NCBI RefSeq assembly: GCF_003719305.1
Contig: NZ_RARC01000031.1
Location: forward strand, 16,437 to 80,436
Direction of reading: 5' to 3'
Length of the DNA: 64,000 bases
Origin: Mycolicibacterium stellerae
GTDB taxonomy: Bacteria; Actinomycetota; Actinomycetes; Mycobacteriales; Mycobacteriaceae
Part shown: in pieces, positions 1-8,693 of the stretch
Layout: each line of letters starts with the position of its first letter
Numbering within the stretch: position 1 is the first letter of the stretch
Translations under genes and position numbers: made by a program
The notes under the pieces: generated by a model
The model's input: the letters and a program-made list of their open reading frames with translations, nothing else
Told to the model about the DNA's origin: nothing
Database searches by the model: none

Positions 1-1
1 C

Positions 2-1780
2 GTGCAAGTCCCCGAGGTGGCGTTCGACGTCGACGCTCTGCGGGAGAAGTACGCGCGCGAACGCGACAGGAGGCTGCGGCCGGACGGCATCGCGCAGTAC
101 GTCGAGACCGCAGGAGCGTTCGCGGGATTCGCCGACGACCCGTGGCGCGATCCGCATTTCACCCGGGCACCGTTGCACGACGACGTCGACGTCGCGATCA
201 TCGGCGCCGGATTCGGCGGACTGCTGACCGGGGCCCGACTGCGGGACCTCGGTGTGCAGAGCATTCGGCTCATCGACAAGGCCGCCGACGTCGGCGGCAC
301 CTGGTACTGGAACCGATACCCGGGCATCGCGTGCGACGTCGAGTCCTACGTGTACATGCCGCTGCTGGAGGAACTCGGCTACCTCCCGACCGAGAAATAC
401 GCGAAGGGCGACGAGATCTTCGCGCACTGCAGGCGCATCGCCGAACACTACGACCTGTACCGCGACGCCTGCCTGCAGACCGAAGTCACCCAAATACGGT
501 GGAACGACGAGCTTTCGCGGTGGGTGATCTCCACCAACCGCGGCGATGCGATCCGGGCGCGGTTCGTGTCGATGGCCAACGGGTACCTGCAGAAGCCGAA
601 ACTTCCCGGCATCGAAGGCATCATGGACTTCCGTGGGCACGCCTTCCACACCAGCCGGTGGGACTACGGCTACACCGGTGCCGATCTGGCCAAGCTGGCG
701 GACAAGCGGGTGGGCATCATCGGCACCGGCGCGACCGCGATCCAGTGCGTGCCGCACCTTGGCAGGTCGGCGGGCAGGCTGCTGGTGTTCCAGCGCACCC
801 CGTCAACGGTCGATGTGCGCGGCAACCGGCCGACCGATGCGGAATGGTCGGCAGACCTCAAGAAGGGCTGGCAGCGTCACCGCATCGAGAACTTCCAGCT
901 GCTCACCGCAGGCGGCGAGGCCGACGAAGACCTGGTCAACGACGCCTGGACGAGCATCGTCAAGAAGCTCTTCGTGATGCGGCAGCGCAACATCGTGGGA
1001 ATGTCGGACGAAGACCGTTTGCGCACGGTCGAACTCGCCGACTTCGCCAAGATGGAGGAGATCCGGGCCCGCGTCGACGCGATCGTGGTAGACCGCGCCA
1101 CCGCAGAAGGACTCAAGCCGTGGTATGGCTACTTCTGCAAGCGGCCGTGCTTCCACGACGACTACCTGCAGACATTCAATCGCGACAATGTCACGCTGGT
1201 CGACACCAAAGGCCTTGGCGTCGAGCGGATCACCGCAGACGGCGTCGTCGTCGACGGCACCGAACACCTCGTCGACTGTCTGATCTTCGCGACCGGATTC
1301 GAGGTCGGCACCGACTATTCGCGGCGCACCGGGTTCGATCTCGTCGGACGCGACGGCCTGACACTGACCGAGAAATGGGGCGACGGCGTCCGCACACTGC
1401 ACGGCGTCAGCGTGCACGGCTTCCCGAACAGCTTCGTGCTGAGCATCGCCCAGTCGGGCTTCACCGTGAACTTCCCGTACCTACTCGACGTCCAGGCAAC
1501 CCATACGGCGTGCGTGATCGCCTGGGCGCTCGAGAACGGGATAGAGCGGCTCGAGGCGTCCGCCGACGCCGAAGCAGCGTGGGTGGACACCATCGTCGAG
1601 CGGTCCGCGGCCAGCGCCGAGCGCGCGAAGGCGTGTACGCCCGGCTACTACAACCGCGAAGGCCAGGCCAACGCGAAGACCCGCCAGGGCAGCTTCTTCT
1701 ACGGCAGCCCAACCGAATACGCCGACATCCTCGCCGCTTCGAGGGCCTGCGGCGCGCCAGAGGGCTACGAGACGTCGTGA
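2..1780 (+). CDS. Flavin-containing Baeyer-Villiger-type monooxygenase
   Basis: 592 aa from a GTG at the very edge of the window; the true start could lie further upstream, so it may be 5'-partial. An N-terminal extension of about 60 residues precedes the FAD-binding GAGFGG (residues 68-73). The BVMO fingerprint FxGxxxHxxxW is present as FRGHAFHTSRW near residue 210, and the NADPH-binding motif follows as IIGTGATA. The family inserts one oxygen atom from O2 next to a carbonyl, giving esters or lactones, using FAD and NADPH in the cytosol. The long N-terminus resembles cyclic-ketone/steroid-type BVMOs; the substrate is unknown. The next gene starts inside the stop codon (GTGA), so it is the first visible gene of an oxidation operon with a second monooxygenase and an aldehyde dehydrogenase. 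Confidence 0.88.
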   Translation: MQVPEVAFDVDALREKYARERDRRLRPDGIAQYVETAGAFAGFADDPWRDPHFTRAPLHDDVDVAIIGAGFGGLLTGARLRDLGVQSIRLIDKAADVGGTWYWNRYPGIACDVESYVYMPLLEELGYLPTEKYAKGDEIFAHCRRIAEHYDLYRDACLQTEVTQIRWNDELSRWVISTNRGDAIRARFVSMANGYLQKPKLPGIEGIMDFRGHAFHTSRWDYGYTGADLAKLADKRVGIIGTGATAIQCVPHLGRSAGRLLVFQRTPSTVDVRGNRPTDAEWSADLKKGWQRHRIENFQLLTAGGEADEDLVNDAWTSIVKKLFVMRQRNIVGMSDEDRLRTVELADFAKMEEIRARVDAIVVDRATAEGLKPWYGYFCKRPCFHDDYLQTFNRDNVTLVDTKGLGVERITADGVVVDGTEHLVDCLIFATGFEVGTDYSRRTGFDLVGRDGLTLTEKWGDGVRTLHGVSVHGFPNSFVLSIAQSGFTVNFPYLLDVQATHTACVIAWALENGIERLEASADAEAAWVDTIVERSAASAERAKACTPGYYNREGQANAKTRQGSFFYGSPTEYADILAASRACGAPEGYETS

Positions 1781-3279
1781 CGGTATTTCGCTACCTGCCC
1801 GGCCGCATCATGGCGCTCACACGTCGCCGTCCGTCGCCGCGAGTGGTGATCATCGGTGCGGGTTTCGGCGGGCTGGCTGCGGCAGTGGCGTTGCGGCGAA
1901 GAGGGTTCGACGACCTGACTATCATCGAACGCGCCGACGGCGTCGGGGGGACGTGGCGCCGCAACATCTACCCGGGCGCGGCGTGCGACATCCAGAGCCA
2001 TCTGTACTCCTTCTCGTTCGCGCCGAACCGCGCGTGGAGTCGCACCTACGCGTATCAGCCGGAGATCCTCGACTATCTGGAGTCGGTCGCCGACGACTTC
2101 GACCTCCGTAGACACCTGATGCTGAACACTGGTGTGCACAGCATGGGATGGAACGCGCAGGCGTCACACTGGGACGTGCACCTGACGAACGGCGAGACCG
2201 TGGTCGCCGATGTCGTGGTGAGCGCCGTCGGGCTGTTCGGCTCGGTTCGGTACCCCGATATCGACGGCCTCGCAGACTTCTCAGGCACGCTCATGCACAC
2301 CGCGCAATGGGATGCCACCGTCGACCTGACCGGCAAACGGGTGGCGGTGATCGGAACAGGGGCCAGCGGTGTGCAGGTCGTGCCCGAACTCGCGGACGTC
2401 GCAGGGGAATTGACGGTCTTCCAGCGCACGCCGCCGTGGATGGTCCCGAAGGAGGATCGGTCCTACAGTGCCGACGAGCTGACCCGCTACCGTCGGCTGC
2501 CCTGGGCATCGTGGCTGCAACGATGGCGGCTGTGGAAGCTGCAGCACGACAACACCGCGCTGACACCCGACCATCCGCGAATGGCCGTCGTCGAGGAAAT
2601 GTCCCGTAAATTCCTGCACAAGCACGTCGCCGACGACCGGTTGCGCGACGCGCTGACGCCGCGGTACCCGTTCCGCTGCAAGCGGGTTCTGCTCGGCGAG
2701 AAGTACTACACCGCACTGCAACGCGATCATGTCAACCTCGTCACCGACCCCATCGCCCGTGTCACCGACTCGGAAATCGTCACCGATGACGGCACGGTGG
2801 TCGAAGTCGACGCCATCGTTGCCGCGACGGGATTCGAGACAAGCAGCTACCTTTCGGGCCTTGACGTCGTCGGCGTCGACGGCGAAAGCCTGCACCAGCG
2901 TTGGGGTTGCGACCCGCAGGCCTATCTCGGGACGGCGGTCAGCGGGTTTCCGAACTTCTTCATGCTCTACGGCCCGAACACCAACCAGGGCGCCAACTCG
3001 ATCATCTACATCCTGGAGGCGGGTGCTCGGCTTGTCGCGAGTGCCGTCAGCCGTATCGCGCGCCGTGGCGGCTTCGTCGATGTTCGTCCCGACGTCGAGC
3101 GCTGTTTCAATGAACAGATTTCCGCTGATCTGGCACAGACCATCTGGACGCGGTGCGACAGCTATTACCGCTCGCCGTCGGGCCGCATCGTCACCCAATG
3201 GCCTCATTCGGAACTCGATTATGCAAGAGCGACATGGCGAGTGCGGTCACGCGACTGGGTGCACAGTGGCCCCGCGTAG
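1777..3279 (+). CDS. Second flavin-containing monooxygenase (BVMO/FMO family)
   Basis: 500 aa from the GTG at 1777 that overlaps the upstream stop codon; an ATG at 1810 is an alternative start only 11 codons later. It has the FAD motif IIGAGFGG (about residues 25-32), the BVMO fingerprint FSGTLMHTAQW (168-178) and a second Rossmann motif VIGTGASG. It lacks the N-terminal extension of its upstream neighbour, so it is a distinct subfamily (EthA/CzcO-like length) and not a recent duplicate. A role in oxidising a ketone or aldehyde intermediate together with the flanking enzymes is an inference from coupling. The stop codon lies inside the next gene, which starts 14 bp upstream of it. Confidence 0.88.
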   Translation: MTVFRYLPGRIMALTRRRPSPRVVIIGAGFGGLAAAVALRRRGFDDLTIIERADGVGGTWRRNIYPGAACDIQSHLYSFSFAPNRAWSRTYAYQPEILDYLESVADDFDLRRHLMLNTGVHSMGWNAQASHWDVHLTNGETVVADVVVSAVGLFGSVRYPDIDGLADFSGTLMHTAQWDATVDLTGKRVAVIGTGASGVQVVPELADVAGELTVFQRTPPWMVPKEDRSYSADELTRYRRLPWASWLQRWRLWKLQHDNTALTPDHPRMAVVEEMSRKFLHKHVADDRLRDALTPRYPFRCKRVLLGEKYYTALQRDHVNLVTDPIARVTDSEIVTDDGTVVEVDAIVAATGFETSSYLSGLDVVGVDGESLHQRWGCDPQAYLGTAVSGFPNFFMLYGPNTNQGANSIIYILEAGARLVASAVSRIARRGGFVDVRPDVERCFNEQISADLAQTIWTRCDSYYRSPSGRIVTQWPHSELDYARATWRVRSRDWVHSGPA

Positions 3280-4735
3280 CGCGGACAAGTCGACCGCGCT
3301 GCTGATCGACGGCACCCTGACTGACGGTGGCGGTGGAACTTTCGCCACCATCAACCCGGCGACGCAGGACCCGCTTGGCACCGCGGCCGACGGCGACGCC
3401 ACCGATATGGACCGCGCCGTCGCTGCGGCCCGCACGGCGTTCGACGAGTCCGACTGGCCACGCGACACAAGCCTGCGGGTTCATTGCCTGCGGCAGCTAC
3501 GCGACGCGCTGAACACGGAGATCGAGATGCTGCGCGCCATCACCGTCGCCGAGGTCGGCGCGCCGATCACCCTGACCTACGGCGGTCAACTGCAGATACC
3601 CGTCGACGATCTCGAATTCCCGGCCAGGACTGCGGAAAAGTACTCCTGGGAAACCGATCTCGGCGTCTGCGCGCCACTCGGTATCGCGAGCAGGCGAACG
3701 GTCGTGCGGGAACCGTACGGAGTCGTCGGCGCGATCACGCCGTGGAACTTCCCGCATCAGATCAACCTGGCCAAGATCGGTCCCGCCATGGCGGCAGGCA
3801 ACACCGTCGTACTCAAACCTGCTCCCGATACTCCTTGGTGCGCAGCGGAACTCGGTCGGATCGTCGCGGAGAAGACCGATATCCCGCCCGGCGTGCTCAA
3901 CATCGTCACATCCAGCGATCACCGCGTGGGAGCCCAACTGGCATCCGATCCACGCGTGGATCTCGTCTCGTTCACGGGATCGACCGTGACGGGAAGCGCC
4001 GTGATGACGGCCGCCGCGCAGTCGGTGAAGAAGGTCCTGCTGGAACTCGGCGGTAAATCGGCTTTCATCGTGCTCGACGACGCCGACCTGCAGACCGTGT
4101 GCGCGAAGGCGGCCGTTGCGGTGGCCCGCCACGCCGGACAGGGATGTGCCTTCACGTCGCGGCTGCTGGTGCCACGGGACCGCTATCGCGACGCCGTGGC
4201 GGCCGCGGCGGCCGCGATGCAAGAGGTCGTGGTCGGTGATCCGGCGGACCCCACGACGGTGTGCGGCCCGGTGATCTCCGCGCGGCAGCGAGACCGCATC
4301 GCGGGGTTTCTGCGGCTGGCGCTCGACGAGGGCGGCGTCTTCGCGTGCGGCGGCGGTCGCCCGGCGCATCTGCCGCGCGGCTTCTACATCGAGCCGACGG
4401 TGATCGGCGGGTTGACCAACGACGCGCGGGTGGCGCGCGAGGAGATCTTCGGGCCGGTGCTGACCGTGCTTGCCCACGACGGCGACGCCGAGGCGGTCCG
4501 CATCGCAAACGACTCGCCCTACGGGCTGTCCGGCACCGTGTACGGCGGCGAGGTGCGGGCAGGCTGGGTGGCGTCGCGGCTGCGGGTCGGCACCGTCAAC
4601 GTCAACGGCGGCATCTGGTACTCGGCCGATATGCCCTTCGGCGGCTACAAGCAGTCGGGCCTCGGCCGGGAGATGGGCCTTGCCGGGTTCGAGGAGTACC
4701 TGCAGACGAAGGCGATCGCCACGACCGTGCGCTAG
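3266..4735 (+). CDS. NAD(P)-dependent aldehyde dehydrogenase
   Basis: 489 aa. The open frame extends far upstream, but the GTG at 3266, overlapping the preceding gene by 14 bp, gives the normal ALDH length and an N-terminus (ADKSTALLIDGT) typical of the family. The general-base Glu lies in LELGGKS (E260), the nucleophilic Cys in GQGCAF (C294), with EEIFGPVLTV and the C-terminal PFGGYKQSGLGRE also present. It oxidises an aldehyde to the acid with NAD(P)+. Sitting directly behind two flavin monooxygenases, it probably removes the aldehyde or alcohol-derived product of a ring- or chain-cleavage reaction (inference). The substrate cannot be read from the sequence. Confidence 0.92.
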   Translation: MAPRSADKSTALLIDGTLTDGGGGTFATINPATQDPLGTAADGDATDMDRAVAAARTAFDESDWPRDTSLRVHCLRQLRDALNTEIEMLRAITVAEVGAPITLTYGGQLQIPVDDLEFPARTAEKYSWETDLGVCAPLGIASRRTVVREPYGVVGAITPWNFPHQINLAKIGPAMAAGNTVVLKPAPDTPWCAAELGRIVAEKTDIPPGVLNIVTSSDHRVGAQLASDPRVDLVSFTGSTVTGSAVMTAAAQSVKKVLLELGGKSAFIVLDDADLQTVCAKAAVAVARHAGQGCAFTSRLLVPRDRYRDAVAAAAAAMQEVVVGDPADPTTVCGPVISARQRDRIAGFLRLALDEGGVFACGGGRPAHLPRGFYIEPTVIGGLTNDARVAREEIFGPVLTVLAHDGDAEAVRIANDSPYGLSGTVYGGEVRAGWVASRLRVGTVNVNGGIWYSADMPFGGYKQSGLGREMGLAGFEEYLQTKAIATTVR

Positions 4736-4774
4736 TTGTCAGCGCCGAGCCTGCTGGGAGATCGCGCTGAGCGG

Positions 4775-4789
4775 CAGATCCGCGATCTG
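4775..4789. promoter_or_regulatory. 15-bp palindrome upstream of alr
   Basis: CAGATC-CGC-GATCTG is a perfect inverted repeat 53 bp before the alr start, in the 106-bp gap after the aldehyde dehydrogenase. It could be an operator or a small hairpin; there is no T-run, so a terminator is unlikely. Confidence 0.3.
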
Positions 4790-4841
4790 TTCGCAGTTTC
4801 GAGGGGCATTCCGGGCGTCTGGGACAATCGGCGGTGGTGAT

Positions 4842-6032
4842 ATGACGATGTCCACGACCGAACTGACGACAACACTTTCGCCCGGCGCAAACGCCGAGGC
4901 GGTGGTCGACCTCGGCGCGATCGCCAACAACGTCCGCATCCTGCGCGAACTCGCCGGCTCGGCGCAGGTGATGACGGTTGTCAAGGCCGACGGCTACGGC
5001 CACGGCGCCCCCCAGGTCGCACGGGCGGCACTGGCCGCGGGCGCGGCCGAGATCGGCGTCGCCACCATCTCCGAGGCGCTTGCGCTGCGCCGCGAAGGCA
5101 TCACCGCGCCCGTGCTGGCGTGGCTGCATCCGCCAGGCACCGACTTCGCCCCTGCGCTGCAGTCCGACGTTGCGGTGGCGCTGTCCTCACCGCGGCAGCT
5201 GCACGAGCTGCTCGCAGCGGCCAAGCTCACCGGTGTCACCGCCAACGTCACCGTCAAGGTCGACACCGGGCTGAGCCGCAACGGCGTGAGCCCGGCCGAC
5301 TTCCCGGCCATGCTGACGGGACTGCGGCCCGCGGTGGCCGACGGGGCGGTCCGGCTGCGCGGCATCATGTCGCATCTGGCGCACGGCGACGACCCCGACA
5401 ACCCCGTCAACGACCTGCAGGCACGGCGGCTGACCGAGATGCGAGACCAGGCCCGCGACCGGGGGGTGCACTTCGAGATCGCGCACCTGTCCAACTCGCC
5501 CGCCGCGATGTCGCGCCCCGACTTGGCCTATGACCTCGTCCGCACCGGCATCGCGGTATACGGACTGAATCCGATCCCCGAACGCGGCGACACGGGGCTG
5601 CGGCCCGCGATGACGCTCAAATGTCCGGTGACACTGGTCAGGTCGGTCCGCGCCGGCGACGGAGTGTCCTACGGGCACGCCTGGATCGCCGACCGTGACA
5701 CCACGCTGGCGCTGCTGCCGGTCGGATACGCCGACGGAATCTTCCGGTCCCTGAGCGGACAAATGAACGTGCTCATCAACGGAAGGCTGCGGCCCAACGT
5801 CGGCCGCATCTGCATGGACCAGTTCGTCGTCGACCTCGGTCCCGACGCAGGCGATGTCAGCGAGGGCGACGAGGCGATCCTATTCGGCCCAGGCACCGAC
5901 GGCGAACCCACCGCACAGGACTGGGCCGAGACTTTGGGCACCATTCACTACGAGGTTGTCACCAGTCCGCGAGGTCGGGTCGTCAGGACGTACCTGGGCA
6001 CCTCGGCGGAGGATGCAGCCGGTGAGCGATAA
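4842..6032 (+). CDS. alr: Alanine racemase
   Basis: 396 aa from the ATG at 4842 (GGTGATATG context; a second ATG is two codons later). This PLP-dependent enzyme interconverts L- and D-alanine, supplying D-Ala for peptidoglycan. The PLP lysine lies in VVKADGYGHG (K48), the second catalytic residue in GVSYGHAW (Tyr, about residue 277), and the C-terminal beta-domain signature RICMDQF is present. The neighbourhood (tsaE-tsaB-rimI-tsaD downstream) matches the conserved mycobacterial alr locus. The downstream hydrolase start overlaps the alr 3' end by 20 bp, implying translational coupling. Confidence 0.97.
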   Translation: MTMSTTELTTTLSPGANAEAVVDLGAIANNVRILRELAGSAQVMTVVKADGYGHGAPQVARAALAAGAAEIGVATISEALALRREGITAPVLAWLHPPGTDFAPALQSDVAVALSSPRQLHELLAAAKLTGVTANVTVKVDTGLSRNGVSPADFPAMLTGLRPAVADGAVRLRGIMSHLAHGDDPDNPVNDLQARRLTEMRDQARDRGVHFEIAHLSNSPAAMSRPDLAYDLVRTGIAVYGLNPIPERGDTGLRPAMTLKCPVTLVRSVRAGDGVSYGHAWIADRDTTLALLPVGYADGIFRSLSGQMNVLINGRLRPNVGRICMDQFVVDLGPDAGDVSEGDEAILFGPGTDGEPTAQDWAETLGTIHYEVVTSPRGRVVRTYLGTSAEDAAGER

Positions 6033-7140
6033 CGACCCGAAACGGCTGCGGCGCAGGACGAATGCCGGTCTGTTGGCGGGTGCCGCGGGGCTGGCGGCCG
6101 TCGGCACCATGGCGGGGGTGACCATCGCGCGGTCGATGACGAGACGCACCACGCGCGACGACCGCTACGAGGGCGAGGATTTCGAGCTGATCGACTCCGG
6201 TCGTAGCTCGGTGGTGACCACGCCCGACGGAGTGGATCTCGCGGTGCGGGAGGTCGGCCCGCAGGACGCCCCGCTGACGGTGGTGTTCTCGCACGGATTC
6301 TGTCTGCGGATGGGCGCCTTCTACTTCCAGCGCGCACGGCTGGAGCAGCAGTGGGGCCCGCAGGTGCGGATGGTGTTCTACGACCAGCGCGGGCACGGCC
6401 TTTCGGCGGAGGCATCGCCCGACACCTACACGGTCGAACAACTCGGCAAGGACCTCGAGACCGTGCTCGCGGTGACGGCGCCCAAGGGGCCGGTGGTCCT
6501 CGTCGGACACTCGATGGGCGGGATGACCGTGCTTTCGCATGCCAGGCAGTTCCCGCAGCGCTATCCCACTCGCGTTGTCGGCGCCGCCCTGATCTCGTCG
6601 GCAGCAGAGGGCGTCGCAAGGTCGCCGCTTGCGGAGATCCTGAAAAACCCTGTGCTGGAGGCGGTCCGGTTCGCGGTCCGCTACGCACCCAAGACCGTGC
6701 ACCGGACCAGGGGGGCGGCCAAGTCGGTGATCGCCCCGATCCTGCGGGCGGCGTCCTACGGCGACGAGAAGGTCAGCCCGAGCGTCGTCGCCTTCTCCGA
6801 GAAGATGATGCACGGCACTCCGATCGCCACGCTCGTCGAATTCTTGCATGCGCTTGAGGTGCACGACGAGGAAGCGGCGCTGCCCATACTGGCGAAGGTG
6901 CCGACACTGATCGCCTGCGGCGACCGCGATCTGATCACACCCGTCGAGCATTCCGAGGCGATGGCCGCCGAGCTGCCGTCATCGGAGCTGGTGATCGTGC
7001 GCGGCGCAGGCCATCTGGTGCAGCTCGAAGCGCCCGAGATCATCGACGACGCGCTGGTCCGGTTGGTCGACCGCGCCACACCGTCGAAACTCGTCGCGTT
7101 GACAAGGCGATTGCGCGATCGGGCCAGACCCCGTGGCTGA
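6013..7140 (+). CDS. Alpha/beta hydrolase, membrane-anchored or exported
   Basis: 375 aa from the ATG at 6013; a GTG at 6022 is equally placed. After a basic start (KRLRRRTNAG) comes a hydrophobic stretch around residues 19-38, suggesting a signal anchor. The hydrolase core shows SHGFCLRMGAF (oxyanion region), the nucleophile elbow VGHSMGG, an acid in CGDRDLITP and the His in GAGHLVQLE, so the catalytic triad is complete. It overlaps alr upstream and tsaE downstream (8 bp), so it is co-transcribed with cell-wall and tRNA-modification genes. Its substrate is unknown; the family spans esterases, lipases and haloperoxidase-like enzymes. Confidence 0.85.
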   Translation: MQPVSDNDPKRLRRRTNAGLLAGAAGLAAVGTMAGVTIARSMTRRTTRDDRYEGEDFELIDSGRSSVVTTPDGVDLAVREVGPQDAPLTVVFSHGFCLRMGAFYFQRARLEQQWGPQVRMVFYDQRGHGLSAEASPDTYTVEQLGKDLETVLAVTAPKGPVVLVGHSMGGMTVLSHARQFPQRYPTRVVGAALISSAAEGVARSPLAEILKNPVLEAVRFAVRYAPKTVHRTRGAAKSVIAPILRAASYGDEKVSPSVVAFSEKMMHGTPIATLVEFLHALEVHDEEAALPILAKVPTLIACGDRDLITPVEHSEAMAAELPSSELVIVRGAGHLVQLEAPEIIDDALVRLVDRATPSKLVALTRRLRDRARPRG

Positions 7141-7600
7141 ACAATCGGCGGGGACGGCGGAGCTGCCCACCGCAGAGGACACCAAGGCACTCGGCGCCAA
7201 GCTCGGTGCGCTGTTGCGCGCCGGTGACGTGGTGGTGCTGTCAGGCCCGTTGGGTGCGGGAAAGACTGTGTTGGCCAAGGGAATCGCCGAGGCGATGGAT
7301 GTCGACGGGCCGGTCACGTCGCCGACGTTCGTGCTGGCCAGGGTGCATCGGGCGCGGCGGTCCGGCGCGCCCGCCATGATCCATGTCGACATGTACCGGC
7401 TGCTCGACCACGCGGGCGCCGACCTGCTCGGCGAACTCGACTCACTGGACCTCGACACCGACCTCGCCGATGCCGTCGTCGTTGTCGAGTGGGGTGAGGG
7501 CCTCGTCGAGCGGCTCTCGGATCGGCACCTCGACATCCGCCTCGAGCGCGCAGCGGAGACCGAAGTGCGCACGGCGATTTGGCGGTGGAGCAGACCATGA
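7133..7600 (+). CDS. tsaE: tRNA t6A biosynthesis ATPase TsaE
   Basis: 155 aa with a GTG start overlapping the upstream gene. Walker A GPLGAGKT is at residues 38-45, followed by SPTFVL, HVDMYRL and the family signature VEWGEGL. TsaE is the ATPase that drives turnover of the TsaB-TsaD complex, which places threonylcarbamoyl on A37 of ANN-decoding tRNAs. Its stop codon overlaps the tsaB start (ATGA). Confidence 0.95.
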   Translation: MAEQSAGTAELPTAEDTKALGAKLGALLRAGDVVVLSGPLGAGKTVLAKGIAEAMDVDGPVTSPTFVLARVHRARRSGAPAMIHVDMYRLLDHAGADLLGELDSLDLDTDLADAVVVVEWGEGLVERLSDRHLDIRLERAAETEVRTAIWRWSRP

Positions 7601-8232
7601 CGACTGTCGTCCTCGCGATCGACACCGCGACGCCCGCCGTCACCGCAGGAATCGTGCGACGAGACGGCGACAGCATCGACGTCCTCGCCGAACGGGTGAC
7701 CGTCGACCCCCGCGCGCACGCCGAACAGCTCACCCCCAATATGCTTGCCGCACTTCCTGAGGCAGGAGTCGCGGTGACGGAGCTGACCGCCGTCGTGGTG
7801 GGTTGCGGCCCGGGGCCGTTCACCGGGTTGCGGGTCGGTATGGCCACTGCCGCGGCCTACGGGCAGGCTCTCGGCGTTCCCGTGTACGGCGTGTGCAGCC
7901 TTGACGCGATCGGGGTCGATACCGCGGGGGACGTGCTCGTCGTCACCGACGCCCGCCGACGCGAGGTGTACTGGGCGCGCTACCGAGACGGTGTGCGCGT
8001 CGACGGTCCCGCCGTGAGCGCACCCGCCGATGTCCCGACCGACGTCGGCGCCGTTGCCGGTTCGCCTGAGCACGCGGCGCTGTTCGCTCTGCCACGCCAG
8101 CCGGCGGTCTACCCGACGGCCTCGGGGCTGGTGCGTGTCGTCGACTGGACGGTGCCGCCGCAGCCGCTCGTTCCGCTGTATCTACGGCGGCCTGACGCCA
8201 AGCCGCGGGCCGTCCCTCCGGTGCGGCCATGA
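7597..8232 (+). CDS. tsaB: tRNA t6A threonylcarbamoyltransferase partner TsaB
   Basis: 211 aa from the ATG at 7597, which overlaps the tsaE stop; the frame opens slightly earlier (7579), but the coupled ATG gives the canonical start TTVVLAIDTAT. The ASKHA-fold pseudoenzyme signature GCGPGPFTGLRVGMATA is present. TsaB dimerises with TsaD and scaffolds the t6A complex. It is coupled by ATGA overlap to the downstream acetyltransferase. Confidence 0.95.
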   Translation: MTTVVLAIDTATPAVTAGIVRRDGDSIDVLAERVTVDPRAHAEQLTPNMLAALPEAGVAVTELTAVVVGCGPGPFTGLRVGMATAAAYGQALGVPVYGVCSLDAIGVDTAGDVLVVTDARRREVYWARYRDGVRVDGPAVSAPADVPTDVGAVAGSPEHAALFALPRQPAVYPTASGLVRVVDWTVPPQPLVPLYLRRPDAKPRAVPPVRP

Positions 8233-8693
8233 CGGTCGTTTACGACGAGCTGACCCCCGGCGACGCCGCGCGGTGCGCGCAGCTGGAGGCGCAGCTCTTC
8301 CATGGCGACGACCCGTGGCCCGCGGCGGCCTTCCTGCGTGAGCTCGCAGCGCCGCACATCCACTACGTCGCCGCCCGCGCAGACGACAAGCTCGTCGGCT
8401 ACGGAGGTATTGCGCGGCTCGGGCGAAAGCCGCCCTACGAGTACGAGATTCACACCATCGGTGTCGATTCCGGCTACCAGGGCCAGGGTATCGGCAGGCA
8501 GATGCTGAATCGCTTGCTGCACTTCGCCGGCGATGACCCCGTCTACCTCGAGGTGCGGACCGACAACGTGGCCGCGATCGCCATGTACGAGACCGCAGGC
8601 TTCGTCAACATCGGGTTGCGCAAGCGGTACTACCGGGTCAGCGGCGCCGACGCCTACACCATGCAACGACCGGCACGAGGAAGCGGGACATGA
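8229..8693 (+). CDS. rimI: Ribosomal-protein-alanine N-acetyltransferase RimI
   Basis: 154 aa, a single GNAT domain. The acetyl-CoA pyrophosphate-binding loop is GYQGQGIGRQML, followed by the conserved EVRTDNVAAIAMYETAGF. RimI acetylates the N-terminus of ribosomal protein S18 in E. coli and has broader substrates in mycobacteria. ATGA overlaps at both ends place it inside the t6A operon between tsaB and tsaD, the standard actinobacterial arrangement. Confidence 0.93.
   Translation: MTVVYDELTPGDAARCAQLEAQLFHGDDPWPAAAFLRELAAPHIHYVAARADDKLVGYGGIARLGRKPPYEYEIHTIGVDSGYQGQGIGRQMLNRLLHFAGDDPVYLEVRTDNVAAIAMYETAGFVNIGLRKRYYRVSGADAYTMQRPARGSGT

Noticed and set aside
142..1776. Upstream extension in the frame of the second monooxygenase
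   Set aside because: The extension runs in another frame through the first monooxygenase and is Arg-rich nonsense; the gene starts at 1777 or 1810.
3497..4477. Long minus-strand open frame opposite the aldehyde dehydrogenase
   Set aside because: It mirrors a clear ALDH gene, its protein is Arg/His/Gly-rich without any domain, and high GC creates such antisense frames.
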